Source: Reichenbachiella versicolor | GTDB lineage: Bacteria > Bacteroidota > Bacteroidia > Cytophagales > Cyclobacteriaceae | Direction of reading: 5' to 3' | DNA: 64,000 nt | Assembly: GCF_003171675.1 (NCBI RefSeq) | Contig: NZ_QFZQ01000001.1 | Coordinates: 248,001 to 312,000 of the forward strand | Shown here: piece after piece, positions 44,389 to 52,784 of the stretch | How positions within the stretch are numbered: position 1 is the stretch's first letter | Layout of the letters: the number at the start of each line of letters is the position of its first letter | Notes under the pieces: generated by a model | What the model was told of the DNA's origin: nothing | Databases searched by the model: none | The model's input: the letters and a program-made list of their open reading frames with translations, nothing else | Made by a program: the position numbers and the translations under genes

Positions 44389-45632
44389 CAGGCAGAAACA
44401 ATTTTATAAAGCTTATCCGAAGGTCTGATAGTCTCGTCAAGTTTGAGAGAGAAATTATCTCCTTTCTTTACTTGATCCACTACGGAATTGTCCACTCTCA
44501 TTTCACCTACAGTTAATTTAACGATGCCTGTAGTAGGGCCAGTAATCATAATTTCATCACCCTTATCAAGAGAGTGAGTTTCCATAGCAAATTCACCGAC
44601 TTGTATATTGTTGAAATATTTAACGCCCCGTCCTAAGAAAATTTTTCTAGTAGTAGCTTTCGAGCCGTGAGCATCGCTCCATTCCCCCATTTTTCTACCT
44701 AAGTAGTATCCGTCCCAAAAACCTCGATTATAGACTTTTTCAAGATCGGCTTTCCAGTCCTCGAATTTTTCTTGGCCATATGTACCAACTAGGATGGCGT
44801 CTCCAGCATCTCTATAGCACTTTGTGGTAGTGTAAACATAATCAGCAGCCCTTCCTCGGCCTTCTATTTTGAATACAGAGACTCCAGCTTCCACGACCTT
44901 GTCCATGAAGTCAATCGTGCAAAGGTCTGCAGCACTCATGATGTATTCATTGTCTATTTTTAGTTCGTTGCCTTGTTCATCCTTGACGGTGTATTCTCTT
45001 CTACAGTTTTGGACACAAGCCCCTCTGTTGGCACTTGAAAAATCAGAGTGAAGACTTAAATAACATTTGCCTGAAACCGCCATACAAAGAGCCCCATGAG
45101 CAAATACTTCTACTCTTACTAATTCACCTGACGGCCCAGTGATTTCTCTTTTCTTGATTTCTCGTGTGATATCAGCGACCTGCATCAAGCTTAGTTCACG
45201 AGCCATGACCATCACATCAGCATATGCAGAGTAAAACTCAACCGTTTCTATATTCGAAATGTTAGCTTGAGTGGAAATATGAATAGGGAAACCAATTTTA
45301 CGAGCGTAATTCATCACTGAGTGATCAGCAGCGATGATTGCAGAGATACCACTATCTTTCGCAGCATCTACAACAGACCTCATTAGGTTCATGTCGTGAT
45401 CGTATAGGATCGTATTTAGAGTAATGTATGATTTAAGACCATTTTCATTACATATTTCAGCAATTTTCCTAAGATCTTCTATTGTGAAATTATTAGAAGA
45501 TTTAGCTCTCATATTGAGCTGTTCTATTCCAAAATATACCGAGTTAGCACCACCTTTGATAGCTGCCATTAAGCTTTCATAAGAGCCTGCAGGTGCCATT
45601 ATTTCGATATCATGTTTCTCTACTTTCTTCAT
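44388..45632 (-). CDS. Peptidase U32 family protein, TrhP (YegQ)-like
   Basis: This 414-residue protein begins with the barrel motif MAPAGSYESLMAAIKGGANS and carries the U32 signature EVFAHGALCMAVSGKCYLS, followed by further Cys residues in NRGACVQNCRREY that complete a [4Fe-4S] site. U32 members with characterised roles hydroxylate RNA or ubiquinone using prephenate (TrhP, RlhA, UbiU/V). Length and start are closest to TrhP, which makes 5-hydroxyuridine at U34 of tRNA. The flanking queD and convergent trhO support this assignment. A collagenase-type protease role is the older, less likely annotation. Confidence 0.82.
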   Translation of the reverse strand: MKKVEKHDIEIMAPAGSYESLMAAIKGGANSVYFGIEQLNMRAKSSNNFTIEDLRKIAEICNENGLKSYITLNTILYDHDMNLMRSVVDAAKDSGISAIIAADHSVMNYARKIGFPIHISTQANISNIETVEFYSAYADVMVMARELSLMQVADITREIKKREITGPSGELVRVEVFAHGALCMAVSGKCYLSLHSDFSSANRGACVQNCRREYTVKDEQGNELKIDNEYIMSAADLCTIDFMDKVVEAGVSVFKIEGRGRAADYVYTTTKCYRDAGDAILVGTYGQEKFEDWKADLEKVYNRGFWDGYYLGRKMGEWSDAHGSKATTRKIFLGRGVKYFNNIQVGEFAMETHSLDKGDEIMITGPTTGIVKLTVGEMRVDNSVVDQVKKGDNFSLKLDETIRPSDKLYKIVSA

Positions 45633-45985
45633 GCTCCTTTATATATTGCTCCAGACGTAGGTGTTTCGTTTAATTCTAATTTGCTCAAAAGCGGAAGTTT
45701 AGGCTTGATTCTATCCCAAATCCATACTACTATTCTCTCTGCTGTAGGATTTTCCAGTCCTTCTATTTCATTTAAGAGTTTATGATCTAATTCATCAATT
45801 AATGGCTTAACTACATCTTTTAGATCTTTAAAATCCATTACCCATTCCAGATCAGGTACTAAATCACCTTCCAAAAAGACCGTTAGATGATAGGTGTGCC
45901 CATGTATGTTTTTACACTTGTGTCCCTCAGGTACATTTGGTAAAAAATGTGCCGAATCAAATGCAAATTTCTTGTAAATCTCCAA
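45629..45985 (-). CDS. queD: 6-carboxy-5,6,7,8-tetrahydropterin synthase (QueD)
   Basis: This 118-residue protein of the 6-pyruvoyl-tetrahydropterin synthase fold has zinc ligands His13 (FDSAHFL), His28 and His30 (IHGHTY) and the catalytic Cys24 (CKNIHGH). The C-terminal ETPTSGAIY closes the pterin site. It makes the second intermediate of 7-deazaguanine (queuosine) synthesis for tRNA wobble position 34. It overlaps the U32 gene by 4 bp, forming a three-gene operon whose theme is tRNA position 34. Confidence 0.92.
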   Translation of the reverse strand: MEIYKKFAFDSAHFLPNVPEGHKCKNIHGHTYHLTVFLEGDLVPDLEWVMDFKDLKDVVKPLIDELDHKLLNEIEGLENPTAERIVVWIWDRIKPKLPLLSKLELNETPTSGAIYKGA

Positions 45986-46311
45986 TTTCTTTCCCTTTTA
46001 CTATTTCTGCTGTATTGACCGCGAATTTAACGTGTTTTCAGATTAAAAAATTTCAACGGTTATCAAATAAGACCTAGAAATTAGGTCGATTGATCAACTC
46101 ATTCGTGAAGCTCTAGGTAACAAACATCCTAGTGTTTTTAAACCTGAAAAGTTAGTTCAGAATAGCTATAAGTCTCTATTTAAAGTTGGAGCCTAAGATC
46201 ATTCCTTTAGATGTTTATAATCATTATTTGATCACCGCTAAATGTTTTACTTGTTGCCAAAATAGAAAGACAAAGGGTGTCTTTTTAGGAAATCAAAAAA
46301 CTAGTATAGCC

Positions 46312-47148
46312 ATGAATAATGTAGACAAATCTCGGAGTAGCGGCCTTGATAAAGGTTCTAATAAAAGAAGAGAACATAATGTCGAAACCAGAAAGCAAAG
46401 TGTAATATCAACTTCTCAAGAAAAGTCTTTTCTTCTGTTTAAGTCTGACTTAGATGACTTAATGAAGATTAAGCAAGAAAAAAATGAAAGAGGAAGAGTA
46501 AATAGATTTCTATTCTTTACTATCGGTTTAGTTCTTTCATTACTGTTTGTCAATTTGGCTTTTCAGTGGAAATTCTATGATGACGCAACTGTTACTTCAT
46601 TGGGACTTCTAGAAGCTGAAGAAATTGATGAACTATACGAAATACCTTTAACCAACCAACCACCACCACCACCTCCTCAAGTGCAACAGCAAGTAGTTAT
46701 AGTAGAGGTGAAAGATGAGGTAATTTTAGAAGAAGTTGATATTGATTTTGATGTAGAGGTTACCGAAGAGACAGCGATAGAAGAAATAGTTTTTGAAGAG
46801 GTTGCTATTGAAGAGCAAGAGGAGGTTGAAGAAGTATTTCAAATAGTGGAAAAGGCGCCTTTTCCAAAAGGAGGTATGAAGGAATTTTATAAGTATGTAG
46901 CCAATAATCTAAATTATCCTAGAATGGCAACAAGACAAGGTATAGAAGGACGCGTTTTTGTTCAGTTTGTAGTAGGCTCGACTGGTGAAATAAGAGAGGT
47001 TCAAGTCGTAAAAGGAATAGGAGGAGGATGTGACGAAGAAGCCCAAAAGATTATTGAAAATGCTCCAGCATGGGTTCCTGGAAAACAAAGAGGTAAATCG
47101 GTAAGTGTAAGAATGATAATTCCTATCACTTTCATTATGGCTAAGTGA
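46312..47148 (+). CDS. TonB-family energy transducer
   Basis: This 278-residue protein has a cytoplasmic basic N-terminus, one membrane anchor (about residues 65-84, FLFFTIGLVLSLLFVNLAF), a Pro-rich linker (NQPPPPPPQVQQQ) and an acidic Glu/Val stretch. The C-terminal TonB domain contains YVANNLNYPRMATRQGIEG and NAPAWVPGKQRGK. It couples the proton motive force to outer-membrane TonB-dependent receptors. ATG 46312 is preferred to TTG 46186. The extra residues look unrelated, and the upstream 46068-46195 DNA carries a different 41-codon open frame ending at TAA that may be a relic. Confidence 0.9.
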   Translation: MNNVDKSRSSGLDKGSNKRREHNVETRKQSVISTSQEKSFLLFKSDLDDLMKIKQEKNERGRVNRFLFFTIGLVLSLLFVNLAFQWKFYDDATVTSLGLLEAEEIDELYEIPLTNQPPPPPPQVQQQVVIVEVKDEVILEEVDIDFDVEVTEETAIEEIVFEEVAIEEQEEVEEVFQIVEKAPFPKGGMKEFYKYVANNLNYPRMATRQGIEGRVFVQFVVGSTGEIREVQVVKGIGGGCDEEAQKIIENAPAWVPGKQRGKSVSVRMIIPITFIMAK

Positions 47149-47156
47149 GCATTAAA

Positions 47157-47528
47157 TTAAGTTGTTTGTAGAGCGTTTGAGATTTCATTTGAAATCTCCT
47201 CTACATTCATCGGTTTTTGAAAACATTGTTTTATCAAACCATTTTCTATCGCCTGTGATATTTCCCCATTGACATCATATGCTGTGAGTATATAATAGTG
47301 TTTATTAGGGAAGGCTGTTTTGGCCTTTTCTATAAATTCTACTCCAGTCATTATTGGCATGCTCATATCTGAAATGATGATATCTATTTCATCATTGTGG
47401 AGAATTTCAAAAGCTTGGGATGGTTGAGCAGCAGTTATAATCTTGTATCGACCTTTAAAAAGCTCCTTGAAGATGAATAAGTTGGTGTCTTCATCATCTA
47501 GATACAGTATTTTGCTTCCGTTGTTCAT
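47157..47528 (-). CDS. Single-domain response regulator (receiver only)
   Basis: This 123-residue receiver domain has acidic pocket LYLDDEDTN, phospho-acceptor Asp54 in IIISDMSMP and a Lys in CFQKPMN. There is no output domain. It may be a phosphotransfer partner for an unlinked hybrid kinase; the hybrid kinase at 52785 is the nearest candidate. It is convergent with tonB, 8 bp away. Confidence 0.9.
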   Translation of the reverse strand: MNNGSKILYLDDEDTNLFIFKELFKGRYKIITAAQPSQAFEILHNDEIDIIISDMSMPIMTGVEFIEKAKTAFPNKHYYILTAYDVNGEISQAIENGLIKQCFQKPMNVEEISNEISNALQTT

Positions 47529-47636
47529 ACCTTTTCTTTACGGAAAGCTACTGGAACTGAATAGCTAACGAATAGCTTTTTCGATCAAGTGATAATTATG
47601 TTGGATGACTAACGATTTACATCGATTAATTACGAA

Positions 47637-48794
47637 TTATTTTCGATTAACAACCAAACCAATTAGAGGGCCTATTGATATTAAACTTAATGCAATAGGG
47701 GTGCTAAAGTTGACCAAAGCCCAGTTTACAATCCAAATACTTAAAACTGTAATGCCAAATCCGATACCATTGACAATTGTAATAGCAGAGCCTTTGAATT
47801 CAGGAGTAGCGTTTTTGGCCACCAACGTTGAAAACATTGGAGAATCAGGAATGATACTTAAACACCAGAAGAATAGAGCAGTTATGGTCAATATTTGATT
47901 TTGTACACCAACTCCGATGCAGTAACCAAAACAACATATCAAAGAAGTACCTAGTGATATTATTGCAATTTTATGCGGCCCAAATTTGAATGAAGCCAAA
48001 CCTCCTACAACGCAACCCAGACCTCCGAAAGCAATCAATCCAAATGAAAGGTATGAGGTAGATGATTCTGATAATCCAACGATTGTTGACTTTATAAGGA
48101 AAGGAACCAAAGCCCAAACAGTGTATAGTTCCCACATATGACCAAAATACCCAAAAGCTGCTTTTCTAAAAGCTCGATTTTTGAAAACTTCAAAGACCAT
48201 TTTCGGTTCAAAGGCTCCAGATATCGTTCGGTGTTCTCCGTCCGGAACCAATGTGCCAATTATTAGCCCTCCAATTAATGCCAGTACCGATGTAGAAAGA
48301 ATGGTAATCGACCAATGGAAGTTATTCAACCAACCACTAATCAAATGTGGTAAGGCTGTACCAATCACTAAGGCACCAACCAACCAGCCTAATGACTTAC
48401 CCAATTTATCACTAAAATGATCTGCTGCTATCTTCATACCGACAGGATAAATCCCTGCTAAAAAAAGTCCAGTAAAAAATCTTGATATTAATAATGTAGG
48501 CGTAGGGAAAAAGTAATTGGCAAACACACTGGTACCATTGACAATAGCACCAAGAATAGCACTTATCATAAATACTTTAGAAGGAGAATATTTATCAGAA
48601 GCTCCTAAATAGGCGTAAATGATTGTCCCTGCTAAAAATCCAAATTGAACGAAAGAAGCTAGTTGTGAAGATATAGATCTGTCCAGACCTAACTCAATTA
48701 ATTGGTTGGTAACGGCATTGCCAGCAAACCACATAGAGGTACAGAGAAATTGGGCAACGATAATTATCGTTAAAGTCACTTGAGGTCTTGGCAT
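47637..48794 (-). CDS. Major facilitator superfamily transporter
   Basis: This 385-residue integral membrane protein has about twelve predicted helices. An MFS-type A-like loop (LGASDKYSPSKVF) follows helix 2, and the SRFFTGLFLAGIYPVGMKIA block is typical of NNP/CynX-type members. The substrate is not predictable. It is transcribed away from the transketolase gene. Confidence 0.87.
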   Translation of the reverse strand: MPRPQVTLTIIIVAQFLCTSMWFAGNAVTNQLIELGLDRSISSQLASFVQFGFLAGTIIYAYLGASDKYSPSKVFMISAILGAIVNGTSVFANYFFPTPTLLISRFFTGLFLAGIYPVGMKIAADHFSDKLGKSLGWLVGALVIGTALPHLISGWLNNFHWSITILSTSVLALIGGLIIGTLVPDGEHRTISGAFEPKMVFEVFKNRAFRKAAFGYFGHMWELYTVWALVPFLIKSTIVGLSESSTSYLSFGLIAFGGLGCVVGGLASFKFGPHKIAIISLGTSLICCFGYCIGVGVQNQILTITALFFWCLSIIPDSPMFSTLVAKNATPEFKGSAITIVNGIGFGITVLSIWIVNWALVNFSTPIALSLISIGPLIGLVVNRK

Positions 48795-48842
48795 ACAGAG
48801 AGTTTAATTGTAAAATGTAATGATCAAACTTTGGTTTGCGGC

Positions 48843-48925
48843 TTTGAAATTATAGAATTTACAATACTTTTGTGCCGCGCTATATGCCTTGGAACAGGTT
48901 AAACCTAGTTTCAAGGCATTTTTTA
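48843..48925 (+). promoter_or_regulatory. Promoter and strong terminator-like hairpin upstream of transketolase
   Basis: TTTG (48843-48846), an 18-bp spacer and TACTTTTG (48865-48872) form a good Bacteroidota promoter. Within about 12 bp there is a long near-perfect hairpin (ATGCCTTG..CAAGGCAT outer stem, AGGTT..AACCT inner stem, 48884-48919) followed by TTTTTT. The product would be either a small RNA of about 45-50 nt or an attenuated leader for the transketolase gene 100 bp downstream. The only upstream gene points away, so this is not a normal gene-end terminator. Confidence 0.6.
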
Positions 48926-49024
48926 ATTAAAGCTTAAAACAGTTAAATGAGTTCCCGAATATGAAATGATTTTAATTGTAAAAAAGAAAATAGCACGGAG
49001 ACTAATAGAAATTAACACTTTCAG

Positions 49025-51052
49025 ATGAAAACAATAGACTTACAAGCAGCAGATAATATTAGAGCGCTAGCTGTAGCAATGGTAGAAAAGGCTAAATCAG
49101 GACATCCCGGAGGGCCAATGGGTGGAGCAGATTTCATGCATATTTTGTATTCAGAGTATTTGAGGTTTGATCCTGAAAATGGAAACTGGCATGCAAGAGA
49201 TAGATTCTTCATGGATGCAGGTCACTTATCTTCATTGATGTATGCTCAGTATAGTATGCTTGGTAAATTTTCGATGGAAGAATTGTCAAACTTTCGTCAG
49301 TGGAAGTCTCCAACTCCAGGTCACCCAGAGGTGGATCCCGAAAGATTAATTGAAAACACGTCAGGCCCATTAGGACAGGGGCACGTAATGGGAGTAGGAG
49401 CTGCTATTGCTGCCAAATTCCTCCAAGCGAAGTTTGGTGACTGGATGGATCAAAAAATCTATGGTTTTATTTCTGATGGAGGTATTCAAGAAGAAATTTC
49501 TCAAGGAGCAGGTAGAATAGCAGGTCACTTAGGCCTAAGTAACTTTATCATGTTCTTTGATAGCAACGATGTACAGCTGTCAACGATGGTAGATGAAGTA
49601 ACTACTGAAGATACAGCCATGAAATATGAGGCATGGGGATGGAAAGTGATTACTATCGATGCGCATAACCATGATGAAATTAGAAAAGCGCTAGATGAGG
49701 CGAATGCTGAGACTGAAAAGCCAACCTTGATTATTGGTAAAACGATCATGGGTAAAGGCTGTGTAACTGCTGAAGGTGAGATGTTTGAAGGTCATTGCGA
49801 GCTTCATGGACAGCCAATTGGTAATACAGGTGCTGACTATGTTAAGACGCTGGAAAACTTAGGAGCTAACCCTGAAGATCCATTCCAAATCTTCTCTGAT
49901 GTTAAAGAGAAATATGCTGCGGTCATAGAGAAAAAGAGATTGAATGCTAAAAAAGCTCAGGCTGTAGAAGCTAAGTGGAGAAAGTCTGAGCCTAAGTTGG
50001 CAGCTAAGCTTGATCAGTTTTTTACAGGTGAGTTACCGGAAGGAATCGATTGGAGTGAGATAGAACAAAAAGCAGGTGTTGCTACTAGAGCTGCTGGCTC
50101 TGCTGTACTTGGTTACTTAGCTGACAAAGTAGAAAATATGATTGTTTCTTCAGCAGATTTGTCTAATTCAGATAAGACAGACGGGTTTTTGAAGAAAACA
50201 AGGTCTATTCAAAAAGACGATTTTGGAGGAGCATTCCTTCAAGCGGGTGTTGCTGAGTTGACTATGGCTGCCATTGCGAATGGTATGGCATTACATGGGG
50301 GAGTTATCCCTGTGGTAGGAACTTTCTTTGTGTTTTCTGACTATATGAAGCCAGCTATAAGACTGGGAGCCATTCAAGAACTAGCCGTGAAGTATGTTTG
50401 GACTCACGACGCCTTCAGAGTAGGAGAGGATGGACCAACTCACCAGCCAATCGAGCAAGAGGCTCAAATTCGATTAATGGAGAAGGTGAAAAACCATAGT
50501 GGTAAAAACAGCTTTTTAGCTCTAAGACCTGCAGATGCAAATGAAGCAACTGTTGCTTGGAAAATGGCTCTTGAGAATACAGAAGTATCTACAGGTTTGA
50601 TTCTTTCGAGACAAGGTATTAAGGATCTGCCTTCTGAGGGGAGTAGATATGAAGATGCGCTTAAAGCTGAGAGGGGAGGATATATAGTAAAGTCTGTTGA
50701 GAATCCAGATGTGATTCTTGTAGCAAATGGTTCTGAGGTTTCTACTCTAGTTGCTGGAGCAGAATTGTTAGAGTCTGAGGGTATCAAATCTAATATCGTT
50801 TCAGTTATCTCTGAAGGATTGTTTAGGACTCAAGATGAAGCTTACCAAGTAAGTGTTATTCCAACTGATAAACCAGTTTTTGGTTTAACTGCAGGCTTGC
50901 CAGCTAACTTGGAAGGCTTGGTAGGTCCAAAAGGAAAAGTATTTGGTTTAGATCATTTTGGCTGGAGTGCACCAGCAGGAGTACTTGATGAGAAGTTTGG
51001 TTTCACAGGAGAGAATGTGAAAAATCAGGTGTTAGAGCTATTAGGAAAATAA
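49025..51052 (+). CDS. tkt: Transketolase
   Basis: This 675-residue single-chain transketolase has KSGHPGGPMGGADFMH (thiamine diphosphate site), the SDGGIQEEISQGAGRIAG metal/ThDP motif, HDAFRVGEDGPTHQPIEQ in the middle domain and a C-terminal domain ending LDHFGWSAPA. It transfers two-carbon units in the pentose phosphate pathway. A transaldolase follows on the same strand after a terminator. A candidate attenuator precedes it. Confidence 0.96.
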   Translation: MKTIDLQAADNIRALAVAMVEKAKSGHPGGPMGGADFMHILYSEYLRFDPENGNWHARDRFFMDAGHLSSLMYAQYSMLGKFSMEELSNFRQWKSPTPGHPEVDPERLIENTSGPLGQGHVMGVGAAIAAKFLQAKFGDWMDQKIYGFISDGGIQEEISQGAGRIAGHLGLSNFIMFFDSNDVQLSTMVDEVTTEDTAMKYEAWGWKVITIDAHNHDEIRKALDEANAETEKPTLIIGKTIMGKGCVTAEGEMFEGHCELHGQPIGNTGADYVKTLENLGANPEDPFQIFSDVKEKYAAVIEKKRLNAKKAQAVEAKWRKSEPKLAAKLDQFFTGELPEGIDWSEIEQKAGVATRAAGSAVLGYLADKVENMIVSSADLSNSDKTDGFLKKTRSIQKDDFGGAFLQAGVAELTMAAIANGMALHGGVIPVVGTFFVFSDYMKPAIRLGAIQELAVKYVWTHDAFRVGEDGPTHQPIEQEAQIRLMEKVKNHSGKNSFLALRPADANEATVAWKMALENTEVSTGLILSRQGIKDLPSEGSRYEDALKAERGGYIVKSVENPDVILVANGSEVSTLVAGAELLESEGIKSNIVSVISEGLFRTQDEAYQVSVIPTDKPVFGLTAGLPANLEGLVGPKGKVFGLDHFGWSAPAGVLDEKFGFTGENVKNQVLELLGK

Positions 51053-51059
51053 AATATAT

Positions 51060-51085
51060 AGGCCTGTGAAAACAGGCCTTTTTCG
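51060..51085 (+). terminator. Transketolase terminator
   Basis: AGGCCTGT-GAAA-ACAGGCCT perfect stem and tetraloop followed by TTTTTCGTTTT, 7 bp after the stop codon. Confidence 0.93.
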
Positions 51086-51124
51086 TTTTATTTCAAAGTA
51101 TAACAGAAAAGAAAACTAAGAGGT

Positions 51125-51781
51125 ATGAAATTTTTTATCGACACAGCTAATCTTGATCAAATCAAGGAAGCGTATGATTTAGGTGTTTTAGATGGTGTGA
51201 CTACCAATCCATCGCTGATGGCAAAAGAAGGCATCACAGGTGAAGAGAATATAAGAGCCCATTATAAAGCTATTTGTGATATTGTAGATGACAAAGTCAG
51301 TGCAGAAGTAATAGCAACTGAGTATGATGCTATGTTGAAAGAAGGTCTAGAACTAGCAGCTATAGATCCAAAAATCGTAGTAAAGGTTCCAATGATCAAG
51401 GATGGTGTTAAAACTATCAAAGCTCTTTCTGATAAAGGAATAAGAACAAATTGTACATTGATATTTAGTCCAGGTCAAGCAATCTTAGCTGCGAAAGCTG
51501 GAGCTACATACATCTCTCCATTCATTGGTAGACTAGATGATATCGGATTTGATGGCATGGAATTAATAGAGCAGATAGTTGATATCTATGACAATTACGA
51601 TTTTGGGACTGAAATATTAGCGGCATCTGTAAGAAACCCTCTTCACTTAATTAAGTGTGCTGAAGTAGGCGCAGACGTAGTTACATGTCCATTGTCAGCA
51701 ATTATGGGCTTATTGAATCATCCATTGACAGATAAAGGTCTTGCTCAATTCTTAGCTGACTATGCTAAGGGTAACAAATAA
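51125..51781 (+). CDS. Transaldolase, small (FSA-like) subfamily
   Basis: This 218-residue protein begins MKFFIDTANLDQIKEAYDLG and has VTTNPSLMAKEG, the Schiff-base Lys in VVKVPMIKDG and NCTLIFSPGQA. This places it in the short transaldolase / fructose-6-phosphate aldolase subfamily. It follows transketolase, so a transaldolase role in the non-oxidative pentose phosphate pathway is most likely. Confidence 0.93.
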   Translation: MKFFIDTANLDQIKEAYDLGVLDGVTTNPSLMAKEGITGEENIRAHYKAICDIVDDKVSAEVIATEYDAMLKEGLELAAIDPKIVVKVPMIKDGVKTIKALSDKGIRTNCTLIFSPGQAILAAKAGATYISPFIGRLDDIGFDGMELIEQIVDIYDNYDFGTEILAASVRNPLHLIKCAEVGADVVTCPLSAIMGLLNHPLTDKGLAQFLADYAKGNK

Positions 51782-51801
51782 AGAATTATAAAATTCAGCT
51801 G

Positions 51802-51838
51802 AAAGCCTTGTGCCTTTTTGGTCCAAGGCTTTTTTTTT
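51802..51838 (+). terminator. Transaldolase terminator
   Basis: AAAGCCTTG / CAAGGCTTT stem with a 13-nt loop followed by a run of T residues, about 20 bp after the stop codon. Confidence 0.9.
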
Positions 51839-51909
51839 CAATATTATTTCAAAATGCAGTCAAGTAAAGTGGATACTGAAGTAACAGAGTTTTCTATTCA
51901 AGAAGAGAT

Positions 51910-52398
51910 CTACAGGCTAATTTTCATATAAACTACTCCTTCAAGAGGGTTGTCATAGTATGAATTAGTTTTCTCAAAGCCAATTTTTTCATAGAGACTG
52001 ATTGCTCCTGAAAGTACCTCTAGGGTATCTAAGTACATATTTTTATAGCCAAGCTGTTTTGAAACTTCTATAATATTCTGAGTTAAAACCAATCCATACT
52101 TTTTCTTTCTAAAGTCAGGTTGGACATAAAGCCTCTTCATTTCACAATCTTGACCCTCTAGTTTTTTGACAGCTACACATCCAACATAACGATTGGTTTC
52201 AATGTCAATTAACAGTAGAATTTCACCATCTGGTTGTTCATATATACCTGGTAAAGAAGCTAGCTCTTGTTCGAAAGATTGAAAACATAAGTCTACGTTA
52301 AGTTCTTTTTGATACTCGGTGAAAAGAGTTTTTGTGATTTTTAGTTGATCTTCTGATCTGACTTTATGGATTTGATAGTTGTTCATAAGTGATGTCAA
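51910..52398 (-). CDS. GNAT-family N-acetyltransferase
   Basis: This 162-residue GNAT-fold protein has the acetyl-CoA region CEMKRLYVQPDFRKKKYGL (motif A, with a degenerate RxxGxG/A loop) and the terminal YEKIGFEKTNSYYDNP segment. An alternative start five codons later (MNNYQIHK) is possible. The acyl acceptor is unknown. Confidence 0.85.
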   Translation of the reverse strand: MTSLMNNYQIHKVRSEDQLKITKTLFTEYQKELNVDLCFQSFEQELASLPGIYEQPDGEILLLIDIETNRYVGCVAVKKLEGQDCEMKRLYVQPDFRKKKYGLVLTQNIIEVSKQLGYKNMYLDTLEVLSGAISLYEKIGFEKTNSYYDNPLEGVVYMKISL

Positions 52399-52784
52399 AA
52401 ATGATTGTTATATGTTACAAAATCTATATGTAGACTTATGTTTTTGATGATTCGATAGAGTTTGTCTCTTTGTAGCTATGGATGAATTTCAAATGAGTAT
52501 AGAACATTATTTGGTGAATTATTAAACAAAAACCGAGATATAGCTTTGAGTTATAATTTATGGATAGAATGATCTCGTCTATTTTAAAAGTATCATTGAT
52601 AAGATTACTTTAATTGTTTTAACAAACTGATTTAGCGGTTCAATGTGTTTTTGAATGACAAATTCGCGATCAGCAAAAAAGAATACTGCTCATTTTGAAT
52701 GAGTACTTCAGGTATTTGTTTTGAGTCTAAGGATTGGTTTTACGAATACTTATTAGATTTACCGATCTAGAAACCTGTTGAGAA
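52399..52784. other. Intergenic region with a small palindrome
   Basis: The 386-bp gap between the divergent acetyltransferase and hybrid kinase genes holds no gene-like ORF. CTCATT-TTG-AATGAG at 52689-52703 is a perfect 6-bp inverted repeat about 80 bp before the kinase start and may be an operator. No TAnnTTTG element is evident. Confidence 0.35.

Noticed and set aside
44134-44409. Plus-strand ORF of 91 residues
   Set aside because: It is the antisense shadow of the ferredoxin gene, which has clear cysteine motifs and operon context.
46186-46311. TTG start giving a 42-residue N-terminal extension of TonB
   Set aside because: The extension is unrelated to TonB N-termini, whereas ATG 46312 gives the usual short cytoplasmic segment before the membrane anchor.
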